From: Undaria pinnatifida
Taxonomy: Eukaryota; Sar; Phaeophyceae; Laminariales; Alariaceae
Direction: 5' to 3'
Length of the DNA: 64,000 bases
NCBI GenBank assembly: GCA_012845835.1
Contig: JABAKD010000006.1
Coordinates: 6,502,318 to 6,566,317, forward strand
Shown here: in pieces, positions 45,946 through 56,297 of the stretch
Layout: every line of letters starts with the position of its first letter
Numbering within the stretch: the first letter of the stretch is position 1
Position numbers and translations under genes: made by a program
The notes under the pieces: model-generated
Seen by the model: the letters and a program-made list of their open reading frames with translations, nothing else
Databases searched by the model: none
Told to the model about the DNA's origin: nothing

Positions 45946-46047
45946 TGTCGCAAATGGTCAAACGGACTAATACCCTCTAAATCCTCAATAAATGGCGTCG
46001 TACCGAACATGGGCTTTTGAGTCGTGGGTTCGAATCCCACCACCCAA
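45946..46047 (+). tRNA. tRNA-like relic (T-arm and B-box)
   Basis: GTGGG-TTCGAAT-CCCAC at 46024-46040 forms a perfect five-pair T-arm with the B-box GGTTCGAATCC. An A-box-like TGTCGCAAATGG lies at 45946. The acceptor ends do not pair and the A-to-B distance (about 80) is too long without an intron, so a functional tRNA is unlikely. A degenerate second copy of the upstream part is near 46230. Confidence 0.3.
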
Positions 46048-46940
46048 CAATGATAAGCCTTTACGACTTTCCCCATGACGAACTTGACAAATACTCTCGC
46101 CGTTATCCTCAGGGAATGAACCCGCTTAGGTATTGACACGTCCGCCCGTATACCCGGCCGACCTGCCATCCCGCCGTTTCAGGGTGGGAGAGTGCTAAAA
46201 AGCTTAGTTTGGGCACGCAATGGGTATACCTTTTGCAACTAGTCAAAAGTACTGATAGCCTTTAAGTCCTCGACACCCGGCTAGTAGCTTTTTTTCTGAG
46301 CACGAGATGCGTGTGTTGGGTTCTTGCTCGCGCAGGCTTGGCAGTTCCTAGTCTAGCTAATCCCAGACTAGGTGAAAGACTGAACGAAGGAAACGTGGGG
46401 AGTGTAGAACGAGGTATTGAACCAAAATGTGAAAGGCGTGATGGATGGAGGAGATTTATAAAGTTTTGATAGAGCAAGAATGTGTGAAAGGCTATGCGTA
46501 CAGCAAGAGGGGGTGAAGGACGCAATCTAGGGGTTGGAAAAACAAAGCACACGATTGAACAAAGCAAAACAATTGATGCATTTTCGTTTTCATCGGGTTT
46601 GAACACCAGCATTTCGACGGCAGAGTTGACGGCTTAGCCGTTAAGACTATAAGCCCCTCTGTGTGTAAACCTTTGCGCTGTGTACCTTGGCGGCCAACAC
46701 TAACCAGTCTATTCGATCTGTCTTCCACACTCCTCGCTTGCTTTTCTTGCAAAACGGACGTGGTCGGAATAAATGCGATTTAACTTGCGAACGTAGACCT
46801 CCATTGAGTATAAGTGATGAAAACCTATGCCTCCCCATCCCCTTTTCGCCCCCCTTAAGTGGCCATATGATTATCCTACGCCTTTCCCCTTCCCTCAACC
46901 CTCTCGCCCTTTCTCCCTTCCATGAACTGACCCGTTTCAG

Positions 46941-48422
46941 GTGGCAGATTCGCACGGCATCTTGGCGGATATCACCGCCGAGTTTGGCCTACAGCAATAC
47001 GAACGGAGCGAGATGATTGTCAACGGAGGTGGCAAATGGCAAGAAGGACACCAAGCATCGGCGACGACACAATCAACCCTGTCACCGGAAGAACAAGAAT
47101 GCGTGCAGATGCGGGCGGCTTTGCACATGTCAGCGCTTGATAACAGGGGCGAAGCAGGGATGACCGATCAGCAGCGATGGGAGCTTCTAGGCTGCACCGG
47201 CCGCTTGAACCGGGTAGGATATCCTGGAGGGGAAAGGAATTTGGTAGAGGATGACAGAACGGTGGGGTTAGCGATGGCTGAAGCGGCTGAGGTGGGGGCA
47301 ACGCCGAGGCAAACGCTTCCTCTAAGGTCCAGGATTTTGTCTGAGCTGCAAGTTACGGAAGAAACCCCAAGTGAAGAGAAAGGTCAGCAGCAGGGGGGGG
47401 AAGTGGAAGACATGAAGGAAAGAACGGTTGAAGCAGCCGTGAACGTCGACAAGCTCCCCGCGTTGCTGGTGATAGCTGTTGTGACCATTCGGCCCGAGAG
47501 GAGGACAGCGATACGCAACTCGTGGCTAGCATGGGGGGATGACCGTTTGGTGCTGCGTTTCTTCACGGAGGCGCCGGACGAAAGCATGCCGAATGGCAAA
47601 ATTGAGGCGAGGGACTTGGAAATAGAGTCCGCGGCGTATGGAGACGTTGTCATACTCGATATCGAAAGAGGCATGAACTTCGCTCTCAAGCTGCTCACCG
47701 CGATGAAGTACGTGTCCGCCCGGTACGACTTTGACTTTTTCCTTCGACTGGACGACGACTACTTCGTTTGCCTCGACCATTTGCTGGATGAGCTGGAAAC
47801 GGCGAAGAAGTTGTTGACGGCAGAAATGGAAGACTTGGTGACAGCCGATGGAGAATCAAATCCATCGGCGCAGCTGCCACAACCGATGATTTACGCCGGT
47901 TTCCGATACTGTAAGAAACAAGAGACGCGGATAGACGAGGCGTACATGCTCCTGTCAAGCGCCCTCGTCCACCGCGTCCTGTCGATTCCGGATCTTCGGT
48001 GCGGGGCTCACGCGGGTATTTCGGCGGGCTCGTGGTTCACGGTCGGTAACGAGGCCAACGAAAACGGCGACGTGCGCTGGGTTCACGACCATCGGCTCGA
48101 TCACTACGGAAGTTTGTGGAAACGGTTGCGCATGGGCGAGGTGAATTCTTCGACCCTTGCATCTGTGTGCCAGGTACAGATGGGTGTGCACCACTCGTAC
48201 CCCAAAGAGATGGGTATGCTGTGGGCGGCAGCCCAACACGGTGCGACAGCGGAGGGGAAAGGGGCGTGGGGCGGCGATACTGAGGAATTTCAGTACAAGG
48301 CTGACACGTGCCCGACTACTGGTGCGGGCATTGTCGCTAGTACATTTGATCGTGACAACGTTCAGCCCTGTGAGTCATATCACTCGACACGTTCACGATA
48401 CTGCGGCGCGCAAGGCTGCTGA
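46941..48422 (+). CDS. Family-31-type glycosyltransferase (beta-1,3-galactosyltransferase-like), main exon
   Basis: The open frame starts directly after a pyrimidine-rich acceptor (TGACCCGTTTCAG, ending at 46940), so this is an internal or last exon. The N-terminal exon, which should carry the Golgi signal anchor, was not found upstream. The first in-frame ATG is at 47013. Domain evidence: a RRTAIRNSW motif as in the family's RxxIRxTW, EIESAAYGDVVILDI-like spacing, FALKLLTAMKY, and FFLRLDDDYFVCL with the metal-binding DDD at about residues 271-273 of this frame. The family transfers UDP-sugars, usually galactose, onto glycans in the Golgi lumen. A strong donor GTGAGT lies at 48370-48375 and a good acceptor (CACATTTCCAG) ends at 48612, so the printed last 17 residues may be intronic. 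It is divergent from the putative membrane gene at 45043-45541. Confidence 0.8.
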   Translation: MADSHGILADITAEFGLQQYERSEMIVNGGGKWQEGHQASATTQSTLSPEEQECVQMRAALHMSALDNRGEAGMTDQQRWELLGCTGRLNRVGYPGGERNLVEDDRTVGLAMAEAAEVGATPRQTLPLRSRILSELQVTEETPSEEKGQQQGGEVEDMKERTVEAAVNVDKLPALLVIAVVTIRPERRTAIRNSWLAWGDDRLVLRFFTEAPDESMPNGKIEARDLEIESAAYGDVVILDIERGMNFALKLLTAMKYVSARYDFDFFLRLDDDYFVCLDHLLDELETAKKLLTAEMEDLVTADGESNPSAQLPQPMIYAGFRYCKKQETRIDEAYMLLSSALVHRVLSIPDLRCGAHAGISAGSWFTVGNEANENGDVRWVHDHRLDHYGSLWKRLRMGEVNSSTLASVCQVQMGVHHSYPKEMGMLWAAAQHGATAEGKGAWGGDTEEFQYKADTCPTTGAGIVASTFDRDNVQPCESYHSTRSRYCGAQGC

Positions 48423-48612
48423 AGACTCATGACCAAAAAAAGGTGGTACAGAAAGCCGACGAGGAAAAATGGTAGAAACATGCTGCCATACGGATCGGGG
48501 AGCACGTGTTGGCCAACAACGTCTGACTGACGTTTTGTTTATATTGAGAAGCTACACGATGTTGTTGGAATAGCGATTAAGCCTTACAATTCATTTTTTG
48601 TCACATTTCCAG

Positions 48613-48806
48613 GCCGTGGGGTGGCTCATCGGGCTGAACCTTCCTCTTGTTCCGACGTCGGCGGCGTCTGGGCGAGGTACAGAGCTCCGCGAGTAAGGGA
48701 CCGCAAAACAACTAAAGGTGCTATGATACCTTTATCGAAGCATGTGTCGGGAAAATTCAGCAGTCTGGAGGGCTCAATCTCATGCCGGCAACTCACTCTC
48801 GGATGA
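48613..48806 (+). CDS. Candidate downstream exon of the glycosyltransferase
   Basis: Begins after the acceptor ending at 48612. Joined to the donor at 48370 the phase is 1, giving CRGVAHRAEPSS and about 60 further residues, stopping at TGA 48804-48806. The other frame (AVGWLIGLNLPLVPTS, stop near 48695) is more hydrophobic but would need a phase-0 donor. Transcript data would decide. Confidence 0.3.
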
Positions 48807-49581
48807 GACGTTTGTCTGCAGGTGTCTGCAGGTGGGCGCGCGCCGCTTGGTGTTGGACCCCGCGTCTTGTGTGCATCAACTACGATAGCCCATTTCCTTT
48901 GCAGCCGGTGTAACTCCTTTGGAATTGCACCCACGTTTTGGAGGACAACTTGCTTGAAGTATGTGTTGGATCATGTGTGCAGGCGTACAAGGGCTGAGAT
49001 GTAACGCTGAAAGTGCACGATAGCGGGTTTAGGTACGTGCCAGAATGTCGACGAAACAGAGGCTCCGGTGAACGTGGCGTTTGGACACACGTTTACCCAA
49101 GCGAATTCGTGGCTTCTTGTGCGAAAGAATGCGGTTCCGCTAGCTGCAAAACGCATCGCTCTGGAGCTTATCTCGGCGGTTGCTAAGCGTACCCAGAGTT
49201 CATACAATGACTACTAAAGCTTTCCAAAGGAGCATGTATTTCTACATGCACTTAGGGACGCAACCAAGGCACGCAAGCTTGTCTTATGTATGGTCCAACG
49301 CATTGTTTTTAGTTCCATATTTCTCATTTTGATGGTCCGCAGCTGGCAGGGACCAGCACGATAACGCATATCTCCCTGGCGCTGCATTATATTGCATGTT
49401 ACATGTTTTATGGTGACAGAAGTATCACCGTCACCCATGTAAGACGGCCCAAGGGCGTACAGTAGGGTGGCTGTAGGGATTAGGTTTCTTGCTAGCACAG
49501 GTAGTACGTATTGGTGCACATTTGGTGTATGCGATACAAGCCTTCCTATGGCGGCGGCAATCACGACGCGTGATCTATCTC
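48807..49581. other. No recognised gene
   Basis: A coding-like minus frame (49214-49630, 138 codons) crosses into the neighbouring transposon end, and another (48971-49207) contains WVNVCPNATFTGASVSSTFW. Neither matches a known domain. Confidence 0.3.
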
Positions 49582-49585
49582 TTAA

Positions 49586-50437
49586 CCCCTTCAAGACTGG
49601 AAACTCCTGCTGATGTCTCAACGGGGCCAAGGGGCCTTGGGGCGGGGTTCAGTCCTGATGTCTTGGGCATCAAAGCATACGAAAGCGGCTTCGAATACCT
49701 ACAATCCGCGCCGTGTTCAGAGCCAACATTGAGGGCCAACCCAAAAATTCGAAACGGCAATCAGCACGCGAGGGTGTACTTTGCGGGCAAATATAAGTGC
49801 GCTAAGAATACCGGATGCTATGCTGATTTCTTGGCGTCAGTGATATTCACAGCGTGAGTGTTTCGTCCGTAACGAGATAATGTCCCAAGCTACGCTGCCG
49901 AACTCACCGTTTTACGTGCTCGATTGTGGAGGACCCCGTCGGAGACTGGTTGTCGCGGGCCTGATACGCGCAGTGGATCGGGGAGATACTGCAGTGGGGC
50001 CTCTACAGACATTCGGGGAGAACGCCGCGTTCACGCAGCCGTTTCCTTTGCCAGCCAGTTTGTAAGGAGCGCACCAGCGCAAGGGCGCAATGCCATTACT
50101 CGATTGGGTTTTTCTGCGCACGGCGTGTTCCAACCGCAGTCGGAGGAGAGAACATCAATAACATTTGCCAAACTACGATAAGGGTTTGATTTGGTGCGCA
50201 CGCAGGACGGGCATCATAGCAGAGTACCCGGACATGGAAAGGTTATGGTGCATTACAGGGTAGGATGCCGGCGGTTATCGTACACTTGCCGTGCGAAGGC
50301 GCACCAGGTCTGTGTTGATCGTCAACACGTATCCCGGTTACAAAACGCTGGTGCGTTAACGCCGTTACAACTAACCCGTCTTTGGGGAAAAGTTACTTGA
50401 AATTAATATAAGGAGGGGTTTAGCGGCTCTGAAGGGG
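49586..50437. mobile_element. piggyBac-like non-autonomous element
   Basis: The 852-bp segment is flanked on both sides by TTAA (49582-49585 and 50438-50441). It has inverted ends CCCCTTCAAGACTGG on the left and CCCCTTCAGAGCCGC on the right (reverse complement), identical over the first eight bases. TTAA target duplication with C-rich short ends is the hallmark of piggyBac. The interior frames (49489-49857, 49880-50065) carry no transposase, so it would need a helper. Confidence 0.7.
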
Positions 50438-50441
50438 TTAA

Positions 50442-51269
50442 GCAAGCGGCTACCATACCGTATGTTTGCACGTCTAGGCTCCAGACATTTTCATTAAATC
50501 TAGAGGCCCCGGGCCCTATAGTAGAGCTTCTTGTTTGTGCACTCAGCTGTACTCCTTTGTTTTTGTGCGCTTTTTCCTGTTCGCAATGCTCTTTCTTTTG
50601 GTCCTTACAATTCCAGGTCTCCGGACATAATCTCCGGGTGGTTATTTTTGCCTTGGATGTTCAGCCCTTCGAGCAGTTCAGCTCATTCACCTTACCCGAA
50701 CGCCTCCTTTTGAGCATTCTACCTTGCTCCAGGAAAACAATCGCACATTTCAGGGTTGAAGTCCGATGTCTCCCCCGGGCACCCTCAGAGTGGGGGACGT
50801 TAGTGCGTAATTCCAAGAATCCCACTCGCACCAACCGAGCCACAGTTAGTAATTTTGCCTGGGCCTCGGGCGGTCGTTACAAAACAAATGAATATCAGTT
50901 ACCATATTGAAGATATTTTCAAATGTATCCGTTGTAAATGTGTACTGGGTTGGGCATGTTCGGTGCTATATGCGGCAGGTAGACCTCGGCGTGGTGTGGG
51001 CCCAGCCGGCCTTACAAAACACGTAATAACACGCCTTGTGTACCTCGAAATAGGAAAATGCATCGTGTATTCCCGGTGATTAGCAATGATTTAATCTCCT
51101 CTGGCACCATCCATTTGTCGCGTTTCACAAACCGTAACCGTTATTCCTCCGAGAGGCTCCCGGAACCTACTTGTTTTGGTCCGATACCATGTCGATATCG
51201 ATCGGGGCTGCGACGAAGTAATTATTCCCCGTCGTGCAGTCATACTTGTAATAAAAATGGATCACCTCC
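50442..51269. other. No recognised gene
   Basis: Short frames only (50557-50910 plus is the longest) with no domain. Confidence 0.3.
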
Positions 51270-51610
51270 GCGGTTGTGATCAGGGTCCCGTAGGGACGCA
51301 GGTGTAGCCGGCGCTGGATAGCTGTCTCCTTGTGAATCATGGGGTATTCGTTCATACTCTGATGACTCACAACTCCAGTAGAGACGACAAGAAATATCAT
51401 ACTCTATCGAAGAGTGAAGAGCGGGCGACGATGTTCCCCTGGGAGCATCTCTGTCACCTTATTCCTCAATCTCCTTTGATAGCCTTTGACGTGACTGTGA
51501 CATCTACTATCACCTGGTTTCACTCCAACCAGGGCATGATTTCATACCAAAGCTACAGTTTATCTATCCATTTAGAACATTCTATAACATTAGCCCACCC
51601 TAAATAGTCG
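51270..51610 (+). repeat. rep-D-related repeat, first of a direct pair
   Basis: Shares GGGACGCAG..GCGCTGG(A/G)TAGCTGTC, AAGAAATA(T/C)CATACTCTAT and TGACGTGACTGTGACATCTA with 52150-52470 (offset about 875 bp). The last part belongs to rep-D. The pair could be old LTRs of a short element, but no TG/CA ends were fixed. Confidence 0.5.
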
Positions 51611-52149
51611 TAGAGGCAGATCACACGACAGCCAAAGAATTATCTCGAAACAGCCATAAATTGGCAAGGAGACGAAGAAGCGGCTATTCGAAACGAACGA
51701 TAAATAGGGCTATCTATTTCCCCTCGCCTCGTGATGAGGCTGAGAAGTTTTACTGCAAGAGTGACAACGCTGTAATGGAGCTCGGGTGTCGGGTATGTAC
51801 TTGCGTTCTACCACAGTTCGTAGTAGCAAAAAACAAAAATCGGGCTACTTTAAATGCAGTAGCATGTTAGTTCGAACGTTCACAATGCTGTCCACCTTCT
51901 GCTTCACACCAGTTTAGCTTGCCCCGCTTTCGTAGTTAGACCTAAGACCTGCCGTGCTTTTATCTATTTCCGCCGGCTTGGCTTGCCTTGATTGGCAGTC
52001 CGCAACCTACTGGGATATGCTTTCCTTGGCCCTTTATCTATAATTTCTGCACTACGTACGTACTTAGTGCTCATTGGGAGCCGTGTGTTTGGTTTCTTAT
52101 TATTATTAGGCCCAAACGCCATCAGTTCACAGTCGATGACATGAAGTGT

Positions 52150-52470
52150 GATGATGGTCCAGTGGGGACGCAGCGGTAGAGAGCGCTGGGTAGCTGTCTT
52201 CTTAAGGTTCATGGTGTATTCTATGCATCTTTCCGTTGGCTCACAGCTCGAGAGACAAAGCAAGAAATACCATACTCTATGGAACAGTGAGAGGAAGGCG
52301 ACAACGCTCTCCTAGGAGCATCACTGACACCTACATCTCCGCTCTGCTTTGATGACCTTTTACGTGACTGTGACTAATACTTTCACCTGGATTAATTCCA
52401 ACCATGGCAATGTTTCACATCAAACCTATAGTCTGTCTATCAATGTTGAGCACTTTTTAACACCTCCATG
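52150..52470 (+). repeat. rep-D-related repeat, second of a direct pair
   Basis: Diverged partner of 51270-51610. The roughly 540 bp between them has no recognisable ORF. Confidence 0.5.
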
Positions 52471-53814
52471 AGAAACCCTCGAAAGGGTAAGCACGGTGAC
52501 TGCACGATTTACAGTCGGTGTGCAATTGGCACAATTGTATAAAACTGCGATCCGAGCTGTTATAGAAATATATTTCTTTGACAAACATAAAAATACACCT
52601 ACGATGAATGACGCCACCTGCAAATCTCATCACGGCCCAAATACAAAGCACAGGTAGTCGAACGCGTCATATGGGCTGCTCACGCCGACACTCCCTGAGC
52701 CTTGCTTCTTCTCTTCTTGAACGTTGATTGACGGTTATTATCGCAACAACCACGATTACATTCCACGAGGGGTTGTAGGGGTCGGGGAGAGGAACGATCG
52801 AAGAGTGGAGGCTCTCCGTTCCACCTAACAGGCGTTAAAGAATACGTCCCAGCTCTCTGAAACGTACGTGTGGTCCACTCAAGCTTGGCCATGAAAGACA
52901 GAAAAACAATGAGTTTGATCAAAACACACCCAATCACGAAGCGTCAGTTAACAGAGGTAAGTAGACGCCTAAACTGTCCTCTTCACGACAGGATTATACC
53001 AAAATACGATTTATGCCGCGGGAAGCGGTGCCATTGTTTTGATCGATTTTCATAATTAAGACACAGATCGTGTGATGTTGACAGTCCTCAAGTGGTCTGA
53101 CGAATACTGCCCTCAGACCGATGGCCGATTATGATCTTAGAAGGTTCGTGTTGTTGTCTGATAGCTCGAGTGGCACTGATTATGTGCAAGAACGTATATA
53201 GAATATTAGTTGCAAGTGGTGCTCTAGAGCCAACATATGGCTTATCAAGATATGCAGGCTTGAGTTCAGACGCGGGGCGTGAAACAGTAGCTGGAGCTGG
53301 GGGGTGCACAAACACCTCCGTTCCTCTAATCTGCGCTGCAATTGCCCGCTACAACCTAACAGCCAACTGATATTCTGAATATTTAAAACACGTTTTAGGC
53401 CGGAATTATTACGGCGACCCAGGCGATGACGCTCCGGCGGTCCCAGGCGAGGCGACGGAGACTTCGGGCGATGTTGCTATGGTGGTCCAAACATAGTGAT
53501 GGCCACCCCAGGTGGGTGTATAGGGACGTCCCCGGGAAATGATGAGTCGGCGTTTGCGAGTTTCGAGACGTGCATATAGCCCGGTTCTCCTGTCGGCAGG
53601 ATACTTGTCTTTAGCGCTGAACGTCTACGATCCACTGGATGGTCGAGTTGAACGCGTTCTTGGCGAGGTACTTGGTGGCGATGTCGGAAAGCGCGCCGAC
53701 TATGTTAGCATGTCGCTTTTGACCAGATCGGGAAAGATAAACAAGAGAAAAGGGCGATGCGATTGGTCTATGAGGTGTAGGTTGGGTTTCCAGCGCTGTG
53801 TAAGGTCTTTGTTT
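52471..53814. other. No recognised gene
   Basis: Short frames without domains. 53400-53550 is locally rich in GGCGA/CCAGGCGA phrases. Confidence 0.3.
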
Positions 53815-54151
53815 CTTTTTTCCAACTGACTTGCGTCTGTCGTGCGTGTACGTAGTGATAAGTGCTACGTGCAATATATACGTGGTAGTCTTTCTTGAGT
53901 GGCAAGCGGTATAGTCGGTTTTCCCAGGTACGAGTAGTGAGACGTATGCACCAGTATGGACCTGGCACATCGTAGGCTGATACTCGATTTAACTTTTATT
54001 TGTTTCTGTTGGAGGCATGAATTGCGTCAGCTGTGATATATGCTTGTACCACCTTTCGTCCGTTTGTGTTTTCCCTTGGGGTATTCCTCAGCTCCAGAGT
54101 GACTGGAGCCTGTCCCATGACCACGGACTGGATTATGCGAGGTAATGTGAG

Positions 54152-54182
<31 letters not shown>

Positions 54183-54202
54183 GCAACAACAACAGCAACA
54201 AG
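53815..54202 (+). mobile_element. rep-C, uninterrupted copy with (AAC)n tail
   Basis: Gives the complete order: CTGACTTGCGTCTGTCGTG, GTGGTAGTCTTTCTTGAG joined directly to TGGCAAGCGG (the site that holds rep-B at 5761), CACCAGTATGGACCTGG, the CTCCAGAGTGACTGGAG hairpin, and TAATGTGAGAACAACAAC with an AAC tail of about 75 bases. It abuts a Copia RNase H relic. It behaves like a SINE or a short LINE 3' end. Confidence 0.7.
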
Positions 54203-54224
54203 GTACACTGCCGCAATTGATTGA

Positions 54225-54536
54225 CAATAAATAGCCAATTGTGGTGAAAGCGCACTCTTTCAGAAAGCCAGAGACGTAAGTTTATTTCCTGCGTCCAAAG
54301 CTGATCGCAAGCAACACTGACTCCACTTCCCATTGCGCTGGTAGGGTCTGTGCCTTGGCCTCCGCGGCTTGTGAGTTTCCCGACCATCGTGAAGAGGTGG
54401 ACCAATGTCCACCTGCGGCTGTCGAGATTGCCTGTGAACGAGGCATCGGTGTACCCGTGCATACTTGTTGTCGCTTGTAGGCGTCTGGCTCCGGATGGCC
54501 CTTCATGGGGCTAACCCGATGCTTATCTATGACCAT
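54225..54536 (-). pseudogene. Copia RNase H relic
   Basis: A minus frame reads HGYTDASFTGNLDSRRWT then LFTMVGKLTS, close to the Copia RNase H signature (GYTDADWAGD.DSR.STSG..F). It continues to QEINLRLWLSE before hitting the rep-C AAC tail. Upstream the frame shifts (RLQAT.. read in another frame). It is unrelated in position to the larger Copia element downstream and has lost the rest of pol. Confidence 0.6.
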
Positions 54537-54649
54537 GTGCTCTCCCAGGCTTACTTCAGACCCTTGTGAGCTGAGTAGCCGATAATCAGATGTCGTAACG
54601 AGTACATTGAGCCGAGAAAAGCACTTTTCAAAGACTATCCGTTAGGAGC

Positions 54650-55075
54650 TTGATGTATGATGCATCTGGCAACTTGCCCTGAGGATGCTCATTGGACAGT
54701 GTAATGGAGTGCCCTCTGTAGAAGGATAGTCTATAGATTTGACGTGAGACCATATCATGGTTGAGGTGAAACCGCGTTACATTTGATGTCACATTCACGT
54801 CAAGGCCATCATAAATCGGCGATAATGTACGTGATGATGATGCGACAAGCCGGACGCCCCATATTTCACTACCTGCTCTATCCATATTTCACTACCTGCT
54901 CTATCCTGCCCTACTCTGTCTTGTCTTGCTTTGTCTGTCTTTAGAGTTCAATGTAGAGAGAAATAATCCATAAACGCTTTTCAGTCTATCCAGCGAGCCA
55001 TGAGGAAAGACCAATGAAGACGCTGGAACCCATGAGGAGCACGCTTCCCAACACCGACCAATCACGCGTCCCCCA
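54650..55075 (-). repeat. rep-D, inverted copy of the composite
   Basis: Reverse complement of 38749-39175: GTAATGGAGTGCCCTCTGTA, then GTTGAGGTGAAACC, ACATTCACGTCAAGGCC and CAACACCGACCAATCACGCG. It contains a local CCATATTTCACTACCTGCTC duplication near 54862-54905. Confidence 0.65.
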
Positions 55076-55785
55076 CTCGGATTACTACCATATATGATGT
55101 CGTCGGCAGTGAACGCGTCGATCTTGGGCTTGGGCGCCTTCCTCCTCGCTGCTCTTCTCTCTCCAAGGCAAGCTCAGTTGGCCATGCATACATAGCCTTG
55201 CATTTACATTTTCCTCGTTTCTTCAGGTAGTTTTTCTTTGTGCTTTTCATTTCGCCTTTCAACATGCTTCCTTTTATCCAGTAGCGAGCTTAGTTATCCT
55301 TTTGTCTCCTATCCATAAACCACTGGCCCCTTCCCGCCTCTGCTATGTGGCCGACACATTCGGTCTGCAGCTACCACAACCTTGCACAACCTTGCGGCAG
55401 CAGCTTTTCGATATATTGTCCTCCCATGCTCTCTCTTCGTGGGGCACTACTATGACAACCGGACAAGGAAAGTGATCCCCTATATTTGTTTTGGTGCTAT
55501 ATGTTATTTGTCTTACCTCCTTTTTTCCAACTCCAAAAACGTTCCTAGTCTAATTCCAAGTGGTTTGTGCCCATGTTGAGAGCCCTGTCTCAGAATGACC
55601 CGCAAGGTTGATAACACTTTGTGGGAAATTTCGCGGTTGGAACCAATCCTGTTAGCTATGTGCATTGGACAAATTCGAGTGGCCGCCTCCGTTGCACCAC
55701 ACCTTACTCCTGCACCGTGTCGCTACGGAATAGGGGTACATACATCAGTTGGCCATACCACACACCCCCTAGTACGAGTTGCGCG
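55076..55785 (+). repeat. Linker and rep-E, inverted partner of 37849-38748
   Basis: rep-E starts at about 55390 (GGCAGCAGCTTTTCGATATA) and can be followed to about 55745, where similarity fades close to the Copia LTR. The composite of rep-D, linker and rep-E is thus present twice in opposite orientation, about 15.5 kb apart. Confidence 0.6.
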
Positions 55786-56213
55786 TGTTGGTAAATCCGT
55801 GACTTCTGGAGAAAGAGATGTTGTATTAATGAGACCTTGGTCTGGAGAGACAGGTCGAAAACGGGAGTGAACGAGTGAGGAGAGAACAAAGGCTGCGAGC
55901 TCCCACGCCACTTCGGAAAGATGCACACAATTGGACCAATGCAACGTGCTGATCACGGCAATAAGCCGTTAATCCAACCTCTAGCAATAACACGGGAGTA
56001 TTCTACCTGACAATTGTCCGATGTACCATACATACTCCTACGGTCCAGTGTATAACTCTTGGGTGTGTACAATCTACCGAACTACCGCATCACCACAAAG
56101 ATTATTGCTATTGGCTGGCTCGGCAACCTCAAATCGACAGTTCTATTATTCAAATAATCCAATCAGATGTTCTACCGCAACTTGGTCGATACACGCGGCC
56201 GCTATCACAAACA
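55786..56213 (-). repeat. Copia 3' LTR
   Basis: 428 bp, matching 61521-61910 at roughly 85-90% by eye apart from an extra stretch of about 38 bases near 55810-55850. LTR divergence indicates an old insertion. Confidence 0.85.
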
Positions 56214-56297
56214 CCCTCCGTAGGGGCTGTTGTATCTACCAGACCAAAATATATAGACTATCCAAGGGGAAATAAAAATAAATAACGACTCAGACTT

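Noticed and set aside
45897-46169. Minus ORF containing WVVGFEPTTQKP
   Set aside because: GFEPTT is the familiar reverse translation of a tRNA B-box and T-arm, so this is a shadow of the tRNA-like sequence.
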